Shown here: piece after piece, positions 42,458 through 51,793 of the stretch | Layout: each line of letters begins with the position of its first letter | Numbering within the stretch: the stretch's first letter is position 1 | Assembly (NCBI GenBank): GCA_021151665.1 | Contig: JAGKWW010000031.1 | Location: 1 to 63,507, forward strand | Source: Flavobacteriaceae bacterium | GTDB lineage: Bacteria; Bacteroidota; Bacteroidia; Flavobacteriales; Flavobacteriaceae | DNA length: 63,507 nucleotides | Direction: 5' to 3' | Notes under the pieces: model-generated | Told to the model about the DNA's origin: nothing | Database searches by the model: none | The model's input: the letters and a program-made list of their open reading frames with translations, nothing else | Made by a program: the position numbers and the translations under genes

Positions 42458-45037
42458 ATGGCTGACGGAGAAAAGTTGATCCCCATCAATATTGAAGACC
42501 AGATGAAATCGGCCTACATTGACTATTCAATGTCGGTAATTGTATCGCGGGCGCTTCCTGATGTAAGAGATGGCTTAAAACCGGTGCACCGCAGGGTGCT
42601 CTACGGGATGTATGAACTGGGCGTGCTTAGCAACCGTGCCCACAAAAAATCGGCAAGGATAGTAGGAGAGGTGCTTGGTAAATATCACCCGCACGGCGAC
42701 TCCTCTGTATATGATACTATGGTGCGTATGGCCCAGGAATGGAGCCTTCGCTACATGCTGGTAGACGGCCAGGGTAACTTCGGGTCTATAGACGGCGACA
42801 GCCCTGCGGCAATGCGTTATACCGAGGCAAGGCTTAAAAAGATATCGGAAGATATCATGAGCGACCTTGAAAAAGAAACCGTTGACTTCCAGCTGAACTT
42901 TGACGATACCCTCCAGGAACCTACGGTAATGCCTACGCGTGTGCCGAATCTCCTTATCAACGGTGCTGCCGGTATTGCAGTGGGTATGGCTACCAACATG
43001 CCGCCCCATAATCTTACCGAAGTAATTGACGGTACGCTGGCTTACATCGATGATAACGAGATCGACATCGATGGGCTAATGAATTATATCAAGGCTCCCG
43101 ATTTCCCTACGGGCGGTATTATTTATGGTTATGAAGGCGTGCGCGAAGCATTCAAAACAGGCCGTGGAAGGATCGTGATCCGTGCCAAAGCGAATTTTGA
43201 AGAGATAGACGGGCGGGAAGCCATCGTGGTTACCGAGATACCGTACCAGGTGAATAAGGCCGAGATGATCAAGAAGACGGCCGACATGGTAAATGAAAAG
43301 AGGATCGAAGGTATTGCTACCATTCGCGACGAGAGTGACCGTAACGGTATGCGCATCGTTTACATCCTGAAGCGGGAGGCTGTGCCAAACGTAGTACTCA
43401 ATACGCTGTATAAGTTCACGCAGCTGCAGTCCTCTTTCAGTGTAAACAATATTGCATTGGTTGAAGGAAGGCCCCAAATGCTCAACCTTAAGGATATCAT
43501 CCATCATTTTGTAGAACACCGCCATGATGTGGTAGTACGCCGTACCAAATTCGACCTGCGCAAGGCCGAAGAGCGTGCCCATATATTGGAAGGGCTTATC
43601 ATCGCATCTGACAATATCGATGAGGTTATCGCCATCATCCGTAGTTCTAAAGACGGTGAGGAAGCGCGTAACCGACTCATGGAGCGTTTCAGCCTGAGCG
43701 AGATACAATCGCGTGCTATCGTAGAAATGAGGCTGAGACAGCTTACCGGCCTGGAGCAGGACAAGCTTCGCGCAGAATATGCTGATATTATGAAACTTAT
43801 TGCTGAATTGAAAGCGCTCCTGGAAAGCAAAGAGCTAAGGATGCAGCTGATCAAGGAAGAGCTTGTAGAAGTTCGTGATAAATATGGTGACGAGCGCCGT
43901 TCGCAGATAGAATATTCGGGTGCCGATGTAAGTATCGAAGACCTGATCGCCGACGAAAATGTGGTGATCACCATCTCACACGCCGGCTACATTAAGCGTA
44001 CGCCGCTCAGCGAATATAAAACACAGAACAGGGGAGGCGTGGGCCAAAAAGGTGTTGCCACGCGCGACCAGGATTTCCTGGAGCACCTTTTTGTAGCGAC
44101 CAACCACCAGTATATGCTGTTCTTTACGCAAAAAGGAAAATGTTTCTGGATGCGCGTTTACGAAATTCCGGAAGGAAGCAAAACAAGCAAAGGCCGCGCG
44201 ATACAAAACCTGATCAATATTGAGAATGACGATAAGGTGAAAGCGTTCATCTGTACGCAGGACCTTAAGAATGAAGCCTATATCAACAGCCATTATGTGA
44301 TCATGGCGACCAAGAAGGGTATTGTTAAAAAGACTTTGTTGGAGCAGTACTCACGCCCAAGGTTAAACGGTATTGCGGCCATCACGATTCGCGAAGATGA
44401 CGAGCTTCTTGAGGCTAAACTTACCACCGGCGCCAGCCAGGTGTTACTGGCCGTGAAGTCGGGCAAGCTGGTACGTTTTGAAGAAGGCAAGACCCGCCCA
44501 ATGGGCCGCAGCGCTTCGGGTGTACGCGGTATAACGCTTCAGGACGAGAAGGATGAGGTTATCGGCATGGTTTCTGTAGATGACATGAACAGCGAAATAC
44601 TTGTAGTGTCTGAAAACGGATATGGCAAGCGTTCGAGCCTTGAAGATTACAGGATCACCAACCGTGGCGGTAAGGGTGTAAAAACACTCAACATTACTGA
44701 TAAGACCGGGCAACTCGTTTCCATCAACAGCGTTACCGATGCAGATGACCTGATGATCATCAATAAATCCGGGCTCACCATCCGTATGCAGGTAAGCGAC
44801 CTGAGGGTAATGGGCCGGGCTACGCAGGGTGTACGCCTTATCAATATCAAGGGTAATGACTCTATTGCAGCCGTGACCAAGGTTATGCGTGAGGAAGATG
44901 CGGTAGAAGAAGGCCTTCACGAACTGGAACATGAAGCCGAACTGGCAGCGAAAGGCTATCCGGCGCCACCGGCAGCCGAAGGTGATTATGATGATGCACC
45001 TGAAGGTGATGCTGATACCGAAGAAACTGAAGATTAA
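42458..45037 (+). CDS. gyrA: DNA gyrase subunit A
   Basis: An 859-residue type IIA topoisomerase subunit that cuts and rejoins DNA with catalytic Tyr121 (AAMRYTEARL). The quinolone region reads HPHGDSSVYDTMVR, with Ser82 and Asp86 at the positions that mutate in resistant E. coli (Ser83, Asp87), so no resistance change is seen there. The C-terminal wrapping domain has the GyrA-box-like QNRGGVG near residue 523. The tail is acidic (DDAPEGDADTEETED). A TPR gene follows by 15 bases, a common neighbour in Flavobacteria. Confidence 0.97.
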   Translation: MADGEKLIPINIEDQMKSAYIDYSMSVIVSRALPDVRDGLKPVHRRVLYGMYELGVLSNRAHKKSARIVGEVLGKYHPHGDSSVYDTMVRMAQEWSLRYMLVDGQGNFGSIDGDSPAAMRYTEARLKKISEDIMSDLEKETVDFQLNFDDTLQEPTVMPTRVPNLLINGAAGIAVGMATNMPPHNLTEVIDGTLAYIDDNEIDIDGLMNYIKAPDFPTGGIIYGYEGVREAFKTGRGRIVIRAKANFEEIDGREAIVVTEIPYQVNKAEMIKKTADMVNEKRIEGIATIRDESDRNGMRIVYILKREAVPNVVLNTLYKFTQLQSSFSVNNIALVEGRPQMLNLKDIIHHFVEHRHDVVVRRTKFDLRKAEERAHILEGLIIASDNIDEVIAIIRSSKDGEEARNRLMERFSLSEIQSRAIVEMRLRQLTGLEQDKLRAEYADIMKLIAELKALLESKELRMQLIKEELVEVRDKYGDERRSQIEYSGADVSIEDLIADENVVITISHAGYIKRTPLSEYKTQNRGGVGQKGVATRDQDFLEHLFVATNHQYMLFFTQKGKCFWMRVYEIPEGSKTSKGRAIQNLINIENDDKVKAFICTQDLKNEAYINSHYVIMATKKGIVKKTLLEQYSRPRLNGIAAITIREDDELLEAKLTTGASQVLLAVKSGKLVRFEEGKTRPMGRSASGVRGITLQDEKDEVIGMVSVDDMNSEILVVSENGYGKRSSLEDYRITNRGGKGVKTLNITDKTGQLVSINSVTDADDLMIINKSGLTIRMQVSDLRVMGRATQGVRLINIKGNDSIAAVTKVMREEDAVEEGLHELEHEAELAAKGYPAPPAAEGDYDDAPEGDADTEETED

Positions 45038-45052
45038 TATAACACAACGTTT

Positions 45053-46342
45053 ATGAAAAATAAGATTATTGTAGCCGCAGCGCTGATGCTTTCGCTTGCC
45101 GCAACGGCGCAAAAAGATGAGTTGAAGGCGCTTAAGAAACTGAGCGAGTCCACTACACAGCTTACTCCGGCACAAGCTACGGAATATAAAACGCTTTTTG
45201 GAAATTTTGAGTCCAAAATGGGTAGCGCTACCGATGAGCAGAAGAGAGATTTTTATTATTACCGGGCGAAATATTACATTGCAGATGCAACTGCAAATCC
45301 TGCTAACGGGCTGGTTGCGATACCTGCGGCCATGGATGACTTTGATAAAGTCCTTGAGATGGAAAAGGCAGGAAAGAAAAAGTACAGCGATGAAATAAAC
45401 ATGATGCTTCCGGCGGTTAAGCAGAATATTGTTACAGTTGCGGGTCAGCTTGCACAGAATAATATGCTGAAAGAGTCCGGTGCTGCCTTCGCGCTTGCCT
45501 ATAAAATAGACCCAAAAGACCCGTCTATGCTTTATAATTCCGCCGCAATGTATGTAAACGGACAGGATTATGACAACGCGTTGAAAAACTATCTGGAACT
45601 GGAAAAGATAGGCTATACGGGCGAAGGAACAGTTTACACTGCCAAAAACAAAAAGACCGGCGAGGTAGAGGCATTCCCCAACCAAAACACGCGTGATATT
45701 GCGGTTCAGCAAAACCTATACAGCGAGCCGAAGAACGAAAAGCTTCCGTCAATGAAGGGTGAGATCGTGAAGAATATCGCGCTTATCTACGTTCAGAAAG
45801 GCGAGAATGATAAAGCAAAACAGGCAATCGCTACGGCGCGCAAGGCAAATCCGGATGATACCAACCTTATCATTACAGAGGCTGACCTTTACCTGAAGGC
45901 CAACGATATGGTGACCTATAAGAAGCTGATCGAGGAGGCTACCGCCAAGAATCCAAATAACGCCGACCTGTATTATAACCTTGGTGTTGTGAGCCAATCA
46001 ACAAACCCAACGGAGGCAGAAGCCAACTACAACAAAGCGCTTGCTATCAACCCGAATTATACCAATGCGTTGAACAACCTTGGCACACTGATGCTGCGCG
46101 ACGAAGAGAAGATAGTTAAGGAGATGAATAGCCTCGGTACATCGGCTAAAGACAACCAGCGTTACGAGGTCCTTAAAAAGCAAAGGGACGCGATGTACAA
46201 AAAAGCGCTGCCGTATTTTGAGCGTGCGCACAAGGCTGCACCGGACGATCAATATGCTATCACCATGCTTTACAACTTGTATCAGGCGATGGAAATGATG
46301 CCCGAAGCCAAAGCAATGAAGGCTTTGATTAAAAAGCAGTAA
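45053..46342 (+). CDS. Exported TPR-repeat protein
   Basis: A 429-residue protein with a signal peptide (KNKIIVAAALMLSLAATAQ) and helical TPR-type repeats, clearest around SGAAFALAYKIDPKDPSMLYNSA, KGENDKAKQAIATARKANPDD, NPNNADLYYNLGVV and LAINPNYTNALNNLGTLM. Repeats of this kind form protein-binding solenoids in the periplasm. No catalytic motif. It lies 15 bases after gyrA, the operon ending with a strong terminator. Confidence 0.85.
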   Translation: MKNKIIVAAALMLSLAATAQKDELKALKKLSESTTQLTPAQATEYKTLFGNFESKMGSATDEQKRDFYYYRAKYYIADATANPANGLVAIPAAMDDFDKVLEMEKAGKKKYSDEINMMLPAVKQNIVTVAGQLAQNNMLKESGAAFALAYKIDPKDPSMLYNSAAMYVNGQDYDNALKNYLELEKIGYTGEGTVYTAKNKKTGEVEAFPNQNTRDIAVQQNLYSEPKNEKLPSMKGEIVKNIALIYVQKGENDKAKQAIATARKANPDDTNLIITEADLYLKANDMVTYKKLIEEATAKNPNNADLYYNLGVVSQSTNPTEAEANYNKALAINPNYTNALNNLGTLMLRDEEKIVKEMNSLGTSAKDNQRYEVLKKQRDAMYKKALPYFERAHKAAPDDQYAITMLYNLYQAMEMMPEAKAMKALIKKQ

Positions 46343-46364
46343 TCCTGATGTTATATAAAGAAAC

Positions 46365-46391
46365 GCCCCGCATTTAGCGGGGCTTTTTTTT
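46365..46391 (+). terminator. Terminator after the gyrA-TPR operon
   Basis: Perfect 7-bp GC stem GCCCCGC / GCGGGGC, loop ATTTA, then eight T residues. Confidence 0.9.
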
Positions 46392-46395
46392 CGGT

Positions 46396-46845
46396 TTAAA
46401 CGCCAAATTGCCTGAGATGATGGTCAAGGTGCTTCCATTGCAGCTCATCCCATTCTTTGAGGCTCATCTTTCCGAAGATAGGGTGCGTGTCACTTTTGAT
46501 GCACGCATGGCCTTCTGTTGCGAAACGCTGCACCATCGCCTTCAGCTCATTTTTTGCGGATTCAAAGTCAGGGCTTCTGCTTACTTTAAATTCTTTTAAT
46601 GTCGGGGTGTCCTTACGCAACGGTTTAGGGCCCATCAGGCTCTTTTTTACCATCGGCCCAAAAAGCTTTAGCAGGATTCCCGGCTTTATGTTAAGGTCGC
46701 CAAAAGCCACCTTAATAGGTTGTTGGCAGTGCTCCAGCATCTGGTTTACATTCATCTTTCCCCATTGCGAAAATGTAATGGGTGTAAGCTTATCGATGCG
46801 CTCTATTAGGTGTCTGTTACCCTCAGGGCTAAATATACTTTCCAT
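46396..46845 (-). CDS. DUF1569 (DinB-like fold) protein
   Basis: A 149-residue protein of DUF1569, a helical-bundle relative of DinB/YfiT. Metal-binding-type histidines occur in VNQMLEHCQQP, SDTHPIFGKM and the end KHLDHHLRQFGV. Family function is unknown; DinB-like relatives include thiol-transferases. Stand-alone gene upstream of the terminator region, 28 bases after thiamine pyrophosphokinase. Confidence 0.85.
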   Translation of the reverse strand: MESIFSPEGNRHLIERIDKLTPITFSQWGKMNVNQMLEHCQQPIKVAFGDLNIKPGILLKLFGPMVKKSLMGPKPLRKDTPTLKEFKVSRSPDFESAKNELKAMVQRFATEGHACIKSDTHPIFGKMSLKEWDELQWKHLDHHLRQFGV

Positions 46846-46873
46846 GTTCTTGTTCTATTTTTGGTTAATGATT

Positions 46874-47536
46874 TTAATCGTAGCATTCCATCATCAGCAG
46901 GTCGCCTGTAGTATGCTCTATGGTAACGATGCCGTCATTTTGCGCCTCATTGCTGCTGCCTGTACGGTAGCCTATTACCAGTTCTTCTGCACTGAGTGGA
47001 TATTTTAAGTTTTGCGTACTGATCCCTTCAACACGTCCTATCGGTATCAGCGAAATCGGAGTGCCTGCGGGATACCATTTATCAAATCGCTTAGGCAAAA
47101 GGAATATTTTGCTGTGGTCATCCAGCAACACGATTTTCAGACGGTCACGGTACCGCACAATATTGGTAATGTTGGTTATCGTGTGGTCGGCTCGCCTTCC
47201 GGTTGCCCATATCACATTCACTGCGGGGATTCTTCTCTGTATAAGGTAATCGAATGCTTTCTCAAGATCTGTCTTCTCCTGATCGGGTGCGTAAACTATT
47301 TCAATAGGGTATTGAACTTCGCGGTACTTTTCTGCATTGAAGCCCCTGTCAAAATCGCCGAGCAGCACATCGGCCTTGATACCAAGTTCCATCACGCGTT
47401 CAATGGCGCTATCAAGCACAATTACCAATGGAGACCACTCCAATAATTGTCCCATCAGTTCACGGCTGCATGATGCACCATTAGCTATTATAAGGGCAGG
47501 TTCCTGGTCGTCGCGTACGATATGATGGGAGGACAT
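46874..47536 (-). CDS. Thiamine diphosphokinase
   Basis: A 220-residue enzyme that pyrophosphorylates thiamine to thiamine diphosphate. Signatures are IANGASCSRELMG, DVLLGDFDRGF, the Asp-x-x-Lys-Thr-Asp motif in PDQEKTDLEKAF and ATGRRADHTITNI. Length is normal. No thiamine riboswitch was recognised upstream; the start lies next to an unusual tandem/inverted repeat (47541-47611). Confidence 0.9.
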   Translation of the reverse strand: MSSHHIVRDDQEPALIIANGASCSRELMGQLLEWSPLVIVLDSAIERVMELGIKADVLLGDFDRGFNAEKYREVQYPIEIVYAPDQEKTDLEKAFDYLIQRRIPAVNVIWATGRRADHTITNITNIVRYRDRLKIVLLDDHSKIFLLPKRFDKWYPAGTPISLIPIGRVEGISTQNLKYPLSAEELVIGYRTGSSNEAQNDGIVTIEHTTGDLLMMECYD

Positions 47537-47540
47537 TTGA

Positions 47541-47611
47541 AAAGTTTCAGGTTAAAGTTTCGGGTTGTGTAAAGTTACAGCAAACATCCTTAATCTGAAA
47601 CCTGAAACTTT
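47541..47611. repeat. AAAGTTTCAGGTT tandem and inverted array
   Basis: AAAGTTTCAGGTT (47541-47553) is followed by AAAGTTTCGGGTT (47554-47566) and AAAGTTACAG (47571-47580). Its perfect reverse complement AACCTGAAACTTT lies at 47599-47611. The array fills the gap between the DUF4249 stop and the kinase start. It could fold into a hairpin that ends the DUF4249 transcript. Confidence 0.75.
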
Positions 47612-47623
47612 AGCAAACAAATA

Positions 47624-48457
47624 TTATTCGACAGTATAATTAAGCCTTGCCACTTCACCGAGGCGGAAATAACCCAAAGCAAAATTATTGGAATCTGTTT
47701 GGTTTACAAGGTTGCCCCGAACGGTAACGGGAGGTGTCTGGAAAGGTCCTCCGCCTGATCCTCCTTCAGCGATGTTGATCAGCTTATTCATGTAATTGTA
47801 ATACCGTTCTGAAATCCCATAAAGCTGAATGCCAATTTCTTTGCCAGGCCCCAGGTCCTCGTCGCTGAAAATGCCGAACATCATATTTCCCTGGAAGAAT
47901 TCATCATCTATCACATCATAGTCCGGATAAGGCATTACATCGCTGTCAAACCGGTGCATATAGAAATTGTCTTGTGTGGGATTATCCTGGTAGTAAAAAC
48001 GCACCTCATAGTCTTCATTTAAAAAACCGCCCTCACCGTCCTGGGTGGTATAGGCTATATCTGGCGTAGGGTATAAGGATTCTGTTGCTGTATACACCTG
48101 CCCGTCGTTTACGACTGTAAGTGTATACGTCTGGTTAAGCTCGGGAAAGAAATCGTTGCAGAAATACTCACCGCTTCCGGGCTCTTCTTCTGTAAAGTTG
48201 AACTGCGTACCTACGCCATTAACGATGTACACTGTTGCTCCGGATACTGCCGGAACACCATTACTATAATAAGGGGCGGTGGTAGTCAGCACGATTTTCT
48301 GGCGGCTGCCATTAGTACCTTTTATCCAGTTGATGGAAGCATCCACTACCAGCCGCGGCGCTGCCGTATCAAGATCGACAGTTACTACATCCTCGCAAGA
48401 GATAAATCCGGCGCAAAGGAAAATGAAAAGCAGGTATTTTATATATCGGGTATTCAT
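47624..48457 (-). CDS. DUF4249 outer-membrane lipoprotein
   Basis: A 277-residue lipoprotein of DUF4249, a Bacteroidota family that sits next to TonB-dependent receptors. It has a lipobox (FLCAGFISC) and the family start ISCEDVVTVDLDTAAPRLVVDASI. The gene begins 4 bases after the TonB receptor stop. It probably forms a surface or periplasmic accessory of that receptor. The ligand is not evident. Confidence 0.88.
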   Translation of the reverse strand: MNTRYIKYLLFIFLCAGFISCEDVVTVDLDTAAPRLVVDASINWIKGTNGSRQKIVLTTTAPYYSNGVPAVSGATVYIVNGVGTQFNFTEEEPGSGEYFCNDFFPELNQTYTLTVVNDGQVYTATESLYPTPDIAYTTQDGEGGFLNEDYEVRFYYQDNPTQDNFYMHRFDSDVMPYPDYDVIDDEFFQGNMMFGIFSDEDLGPGKEIGIQLYGISERYYNYMNKLINIAEGGSGGGPFQTPPVTVRGNLVNQTDSNNFALGYFRLGEVARLNYTVE

Positions 48458-48461
48458 TGCT

Positions 48462-50840
48462 TTAGAATTTAAAGTTATACGTTACGCTGGGTATCATCCC
48501 AAAAATGGAAAGCCTAACTGCCTCATTGGCACCGGTGTCTTCATTTTGCCTGAAGGTGATAGAAGCGGCATTTTTCCTGTTGTAAAGATTATAAATGCTA
48601 AACACCCATTCACCCTGCCACTTCCGGCCCACATTTGATTTAGGCGTAAGCGTAGCCGATACGTCTAAGTGGTGATAGGCGGGTATCCGGTTGTCATTTC
48701 GCGCACCATAGCTGGGGATGTTCAGGTCGCCATAGCGGTAATAGCCGTTGGGGTACGTTACCGGCATTCCGCTTTGCAGGGTAAAGAGCGCACCAAAAGA
48801 CCATTTATCATCCAGCTTATAAGATGACGTCACCGAGAGGTTGTGAAGTTTGTCATACCCCGACTTGTACCACTCGCCATTAGCAATCCCTGTTTCCTGA
48901 GCAGTTCGCCTCGGCGTTTGCTGTTCTGACCTTGAAAGTGTGTAAGACACCCACCCGGTAAGGTTACCACTGCTTTTGCGCACTAATACTTCAAGTCCGT
49001 AAGCGCGGGCACGGCCATTAAGCACCACCTGTTCTATTGCGTTGTTAGCGATGAGCTCGGCGCCATCTATATAATCAATACGGTTTTTTACTTTTTTGTA
49101 GAATGCCTCCACCTCAAGCGAGTAATTATCATCTTTGAAGTTCCTGAAATAGCCTGCCGCCCATTGGTCGAGAATCTGTGGCTTGATAAAGTTGTCGCTT
49201 GGCGCCCAAACGTCCAGCGGGGTAGGAGAAGACGTATTCGATATCAGGTGAAGGTATTGGGCCATCCTGTTATAACTTGCTTTTACCGACTGGTTGTCAT
49301 TCAGCTTGTAAGACAAGGCCGCACGGGGCTCAAGGTTCCCGAATTTCGCTATCACATCGCCGCTGCCATAATAGCGCGTATCGATAGCATCGGCCTTTTC
49401 ATATATTTTCAGTTCAGGGTCGTAGTCCACAGCCTGATCATTGGCATATACATTTATCTTCTGCGCTCCGAGCCTGTAGAACATGCTGTAACGAAGCCCA
49501 TATGAAATGCTTAGCTTATCGGTGATATCCTGCTCTGCATTCAGGTATACCGCCGGCTCAAACGCATATTTTTTATCAAGCTGGTCGGCATTGACGGCGG
49601 AGTTCTCTCCGGAAGGGGTGATCTTTCCCGGATTGAAATCATAATAAATGGCGTTAATGCCGTAATTCAGCTTTAGCTTATCGGTCAGGTAGTGCTTAAA
49701 GTCGTATTTAAAGTTGTAGTTCTTGATACCCGAATCCCAGTTAAACCCGATAAAGTCGAGCTGCAGACCGTAGTAATAATCACTATAGATCATACTCATG
49801 TTCGAAAACAGCTTGTCGCTAAACAGGTGATTCCAGCGCAGGTTAAGCACAGAGTTTCCATATTTGTTATTGAAGCTCTGGTTGATGTTGAAAACGTCGC
49901 GCCCAAAGTATCCGGAGAGGTACATGCTGTTTTTATCATCCAGCTTGTAGCTTAGCTTGGTGTTCAGGTCGTAGAAGTAAGCGGAGTTATCGTTATCTGT
50001 CAGCTTCAGGAAGAGGTGCGCATAAGACGATCGACCTCCGACCAAAAAGGAGCTTTTTCCTTTTACTATTGGCCCTTCTGCCAAAAGCCTGCTCGAGATC
50101 AGTCCTACACCGCCTGTCATGTGAAAGTCGTTGCTATTACCTTCTTTCTGATAAATGTCAAGAACCGATGCCACCCTGCCGCCATAGCGGGCCGGGATGC
50201 CGCCTTTGTACAGTTTCAGGTCTTTTATAGCATCGGAATTGAATACCGAGAAAAAACCGAAAAGGTGAGAAGAGTTAAATATAGTGGCTTCATCCAGAAG
50301 GATCAGATTCTGGTCGGCAGCGCCGCCGCGCACGTTAAAACCTGAAGACCCTTCGCCGGCATTGGTTACACCCGGAAGCTGTAGTATAGATTTAAGGACG
50401 TCTACTTCGCCCAGCACTACCGGCATCTTTTTAATCTCGGCAATGGTAAGTTTATTGGTACTCATTTCCGCACGCTGGATGTTGGCACGGGGACGGTCCT
50501 CCGAAATTACTACTTCCTGCAGCTCTTTACTGTCGGGTTGTAGCGGATAGTTCTTTTTGATGTCCTGGTTCAGGTTGATAAGTTCTTCTGCGCTTGTAAA
50601 ACCCACAAAGCTTACCTGGACCGTGTAAGTGCCTTCCGGTAATGAAATGGAGTAAAAGCCATACTCGTTGGCGGCCACGGCTTTATTGATCTCTTTGATG
50701 TAGATGTTGGCCCCTATCAGGGTTTCGTTACTTCCGGCATCCGTAATTGTGCCGCTAAGTGTATGTTTTTCCTGCGAAAAGCAATGCAGGGAAAACATGA
50801 AAAAGATCAGCAAAAAGCCGCCTGTTTTTCTTAAGGTCAT
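48462..50840 (-). CDS. TonB-dependent outer-membrane receptor
   Basis: A 792-residue receptor. The start is set at MTLRKTGGFLLIFF because a signal peptide (LLIFFMFSLHCFSQ) then precedes the domain; a longer frame to 50879 is not needed. Residues 25-105 form a carboxypeptidase-regulatory-like sandwich, about 125-225 the plug (VDVLKSILQLPGVTNAGEGS, FNVRGGAADQNLILLDEA) and the rest the barrel, ending in an aromatic Phe (VTYNFKF). It takes up a substrate with energy from TonB-ExbBD. The full promoter match (51091-51120) implies a 245-base leader. Next to it is a Crp/Fnr-type regulator. Confidence 0.9.
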   Translation of the reverse strand: MTLRKTGGFLLIFFMFSLHCFSQEKHTLSGTITDAGSNETLIGANIYIKEINKAVAANEYGFYSISLPEGTYTVQVSFVGFTSAEELINLNQDIKKNYPLQPDSKELQEVVISEDRPRANIQRAEMSTNKLTIAEIKKMPVVLGEVDVLKSILQLPGVTNAGEGSSGFNVRGGAADQNLILLDEATIFNSSHLFGFFSVFNSDAIKDLKLYKGGIPARYGGRVASVLDIYQKEGNSNDFHMTGGVGLISSRLLAEGPIVKGKSSFLVGGRSSYAHLFLKLTDNDNSAYFYDLNTKLSYKLDDKNSMYLSGYFGRDVFNINQSFNNKYGNSVLNLRWNHLFSDKLFSNMSMIYSDYYYGLQLDFIGFNWDSGIKNYNFKYDFKHYLTDKLKLNYGINAIYYDFNPGKITPSGENSAVNADQLDKKYAFEPAVYLNAEQDITDKLSISYGLRYSMFYRLGAQKINVYANDQAVDYDPELKIYEKADAIDTRYYGSGDVIAKFGNLEPRAALSYKLNDNQSVKASYNRMAQYLHLISNTSSPTPLDVWAPSDNFIKPQILDQWAAGYFRNFKDDNYSLEVEAFYKKVKNRIDYIDGAELIANNAIEQVVLNGRARAYGLEVLVRKSSGNLTGWVSYTLSRSEQQTPRRTAQETGIANGEWYKSGYDKLHNLSVTSSYKLDDKWSFGALFTLQSGMPVTYPNGYYRYGDLNIPSYGARNDNRIPAYHHLDVSATLTPKSNVGRKWQGEWVFSIYNLYNRKNAASITFRQNEDTGANEAVRLSIFGMIPSVTYNFKF

Positions 50841-51090
50841 TTTGTAGTTTGTTAATTGATTGATGATTTGACGCGCCAAATTTCGGAATAAAAACGACAG
50901 AATGGTTACACTATTGCGGAAACGTGTTATAATTGTCAGAAAAATTTTGCATCAGCTATTAGAACGCAAAAAGGCACGGTTTGTTACATCATGCCCTTAT
51001 AATTTACGAATTGTTTACAGTAATATTTACATAACTGAGAGCGAGAAAGAATTGCTATTTTCATAACCGTCGATTTTTTGATTGATGGCG

Positions 51091-51120
51091 CAAAAATATT
51101 TTAACGATTTCAATCTCCAA
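51091..51120 (-). promoter_or_regulatory. Promoter of the TonB receptor/DUF4249 operon
   Basis: On the minus strand TTG (51118-51120), 19 bases, TATTTTTG (51091-51098): a complete match. Predicted start about 51085, giving a leader of about 245 bases before the ATG at 50840. The remaining upstream stretch to the Crp/Fnr stop (51135) holds no gene. Confidence 0.6.
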
Positions 51121-51134
51121 TTGATTTATGTCAA

Positions 51135-51707
51135 TTAAGCCCCTTTGGCACGTATCCTGCTTAGCCGCTCCTGTGATATACCCAAATAGGATGCGATGTA
51201 TTTAAGAGGAATCTGTTTTACGGCTTCCGGCTGGCGTTTATATAAGGTATGGTAAAGTTGTTCGGCCGTATAGGTTTTAAACTCAATATGGCGCTTAACA
51301 AGGACTTCGATATAGTGGGCAAGCAGATTTTCTGTAAAATGCTGCAGCGCGGGGTGTTCCGCTTTGAGCGACTCCAGTGTAGACCGATAAACCTTTACGG
51401 CAACACTCTCTGTAACCGCCTCTATGGTTTCGGTACTGTGTATATGACTGATAAAGGCGAAAGGCGCTGTGTCAATGTCGCCTTTAAAGCTGAATCCAAT
51501 GATCGTTTCACGGTCGTTAACGAACCGGTACGCTCTGAAGCAGCCTCCTAACACGATAAAGAAAAAATCGCAGAGTTGTCCTTCTTTTAAAATGGCTTCC
51601 CCCGGTTTCAGGTGAACTTCGGTGCCATGGTCCATCAGCATGCTGATGATTTTTTCTACCGACTTATCAGCGACAGAATCAAGTTTATTTTCAGGGTTAA
51701 TATACAT
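51135..51707 (-). CDS. Crp/Fnr-family transcriptional regulator
   Basis: A 190-residue regulator. The N-terminal effector domain (about 1-120) has LKPGEAILKEGQLCDFFFIVLGGCFRAY, a cyclic-nucleotide-type beta roll lacking the full cAMP-contact pattern. The C-terminal winged helix is short, with KYIASYLGISQERLSRIR as recognition helix. Length is normal for the Bacteroidota Crp/Fnr subgroup. It could control the TonB receptor 294 bases downstream; effector unknown. Confidence 0.85.
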   Translation of the reverse strand: MYINPENKLDSVADKSVEKIISMLMDHGTEVHLKPGEAILKEGQLCDFFFIVLGGCFRAYRFVNDRETIIGFSFKGDIDTAPFAFISHIHSTETIEAVTESVAVKVYRSTLESLKAEHPALQHFTENLLAHYIEVLVKRHIEFKTYTAEQLYHTLYKRQPEAVKQIPLKYIASYLGISQERLSRIRAKGA

Positions 51708-51793
51708 ACCTCTGATTTTGTAAGGACAAATTTATTAAAAGTAATATATTGGAAACTCAATCCGCCATACAATTATGTATTTTAATACCCTCG

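Noticed and set aside
42458..42760. Quinolone-resistance mutation in gyrA
   Set aside because: The region reads GDSSVYD with Ser82 and Asp86, the sensitive-type residues.
44444..45712. 422-residue open frame opposite gyrA and the TPR gene
   Set aside because: It spans two real genes on the other strand and shows only the Cys/Phe/Ile-rich bias typical of antisense shadows.
47537..47623. TPP riboswitch beside thiamine diphosphokinase
   Set aside because: The gap is filled by the AAAGTTTCAGGTT array; the conserved THI-box words are absent.
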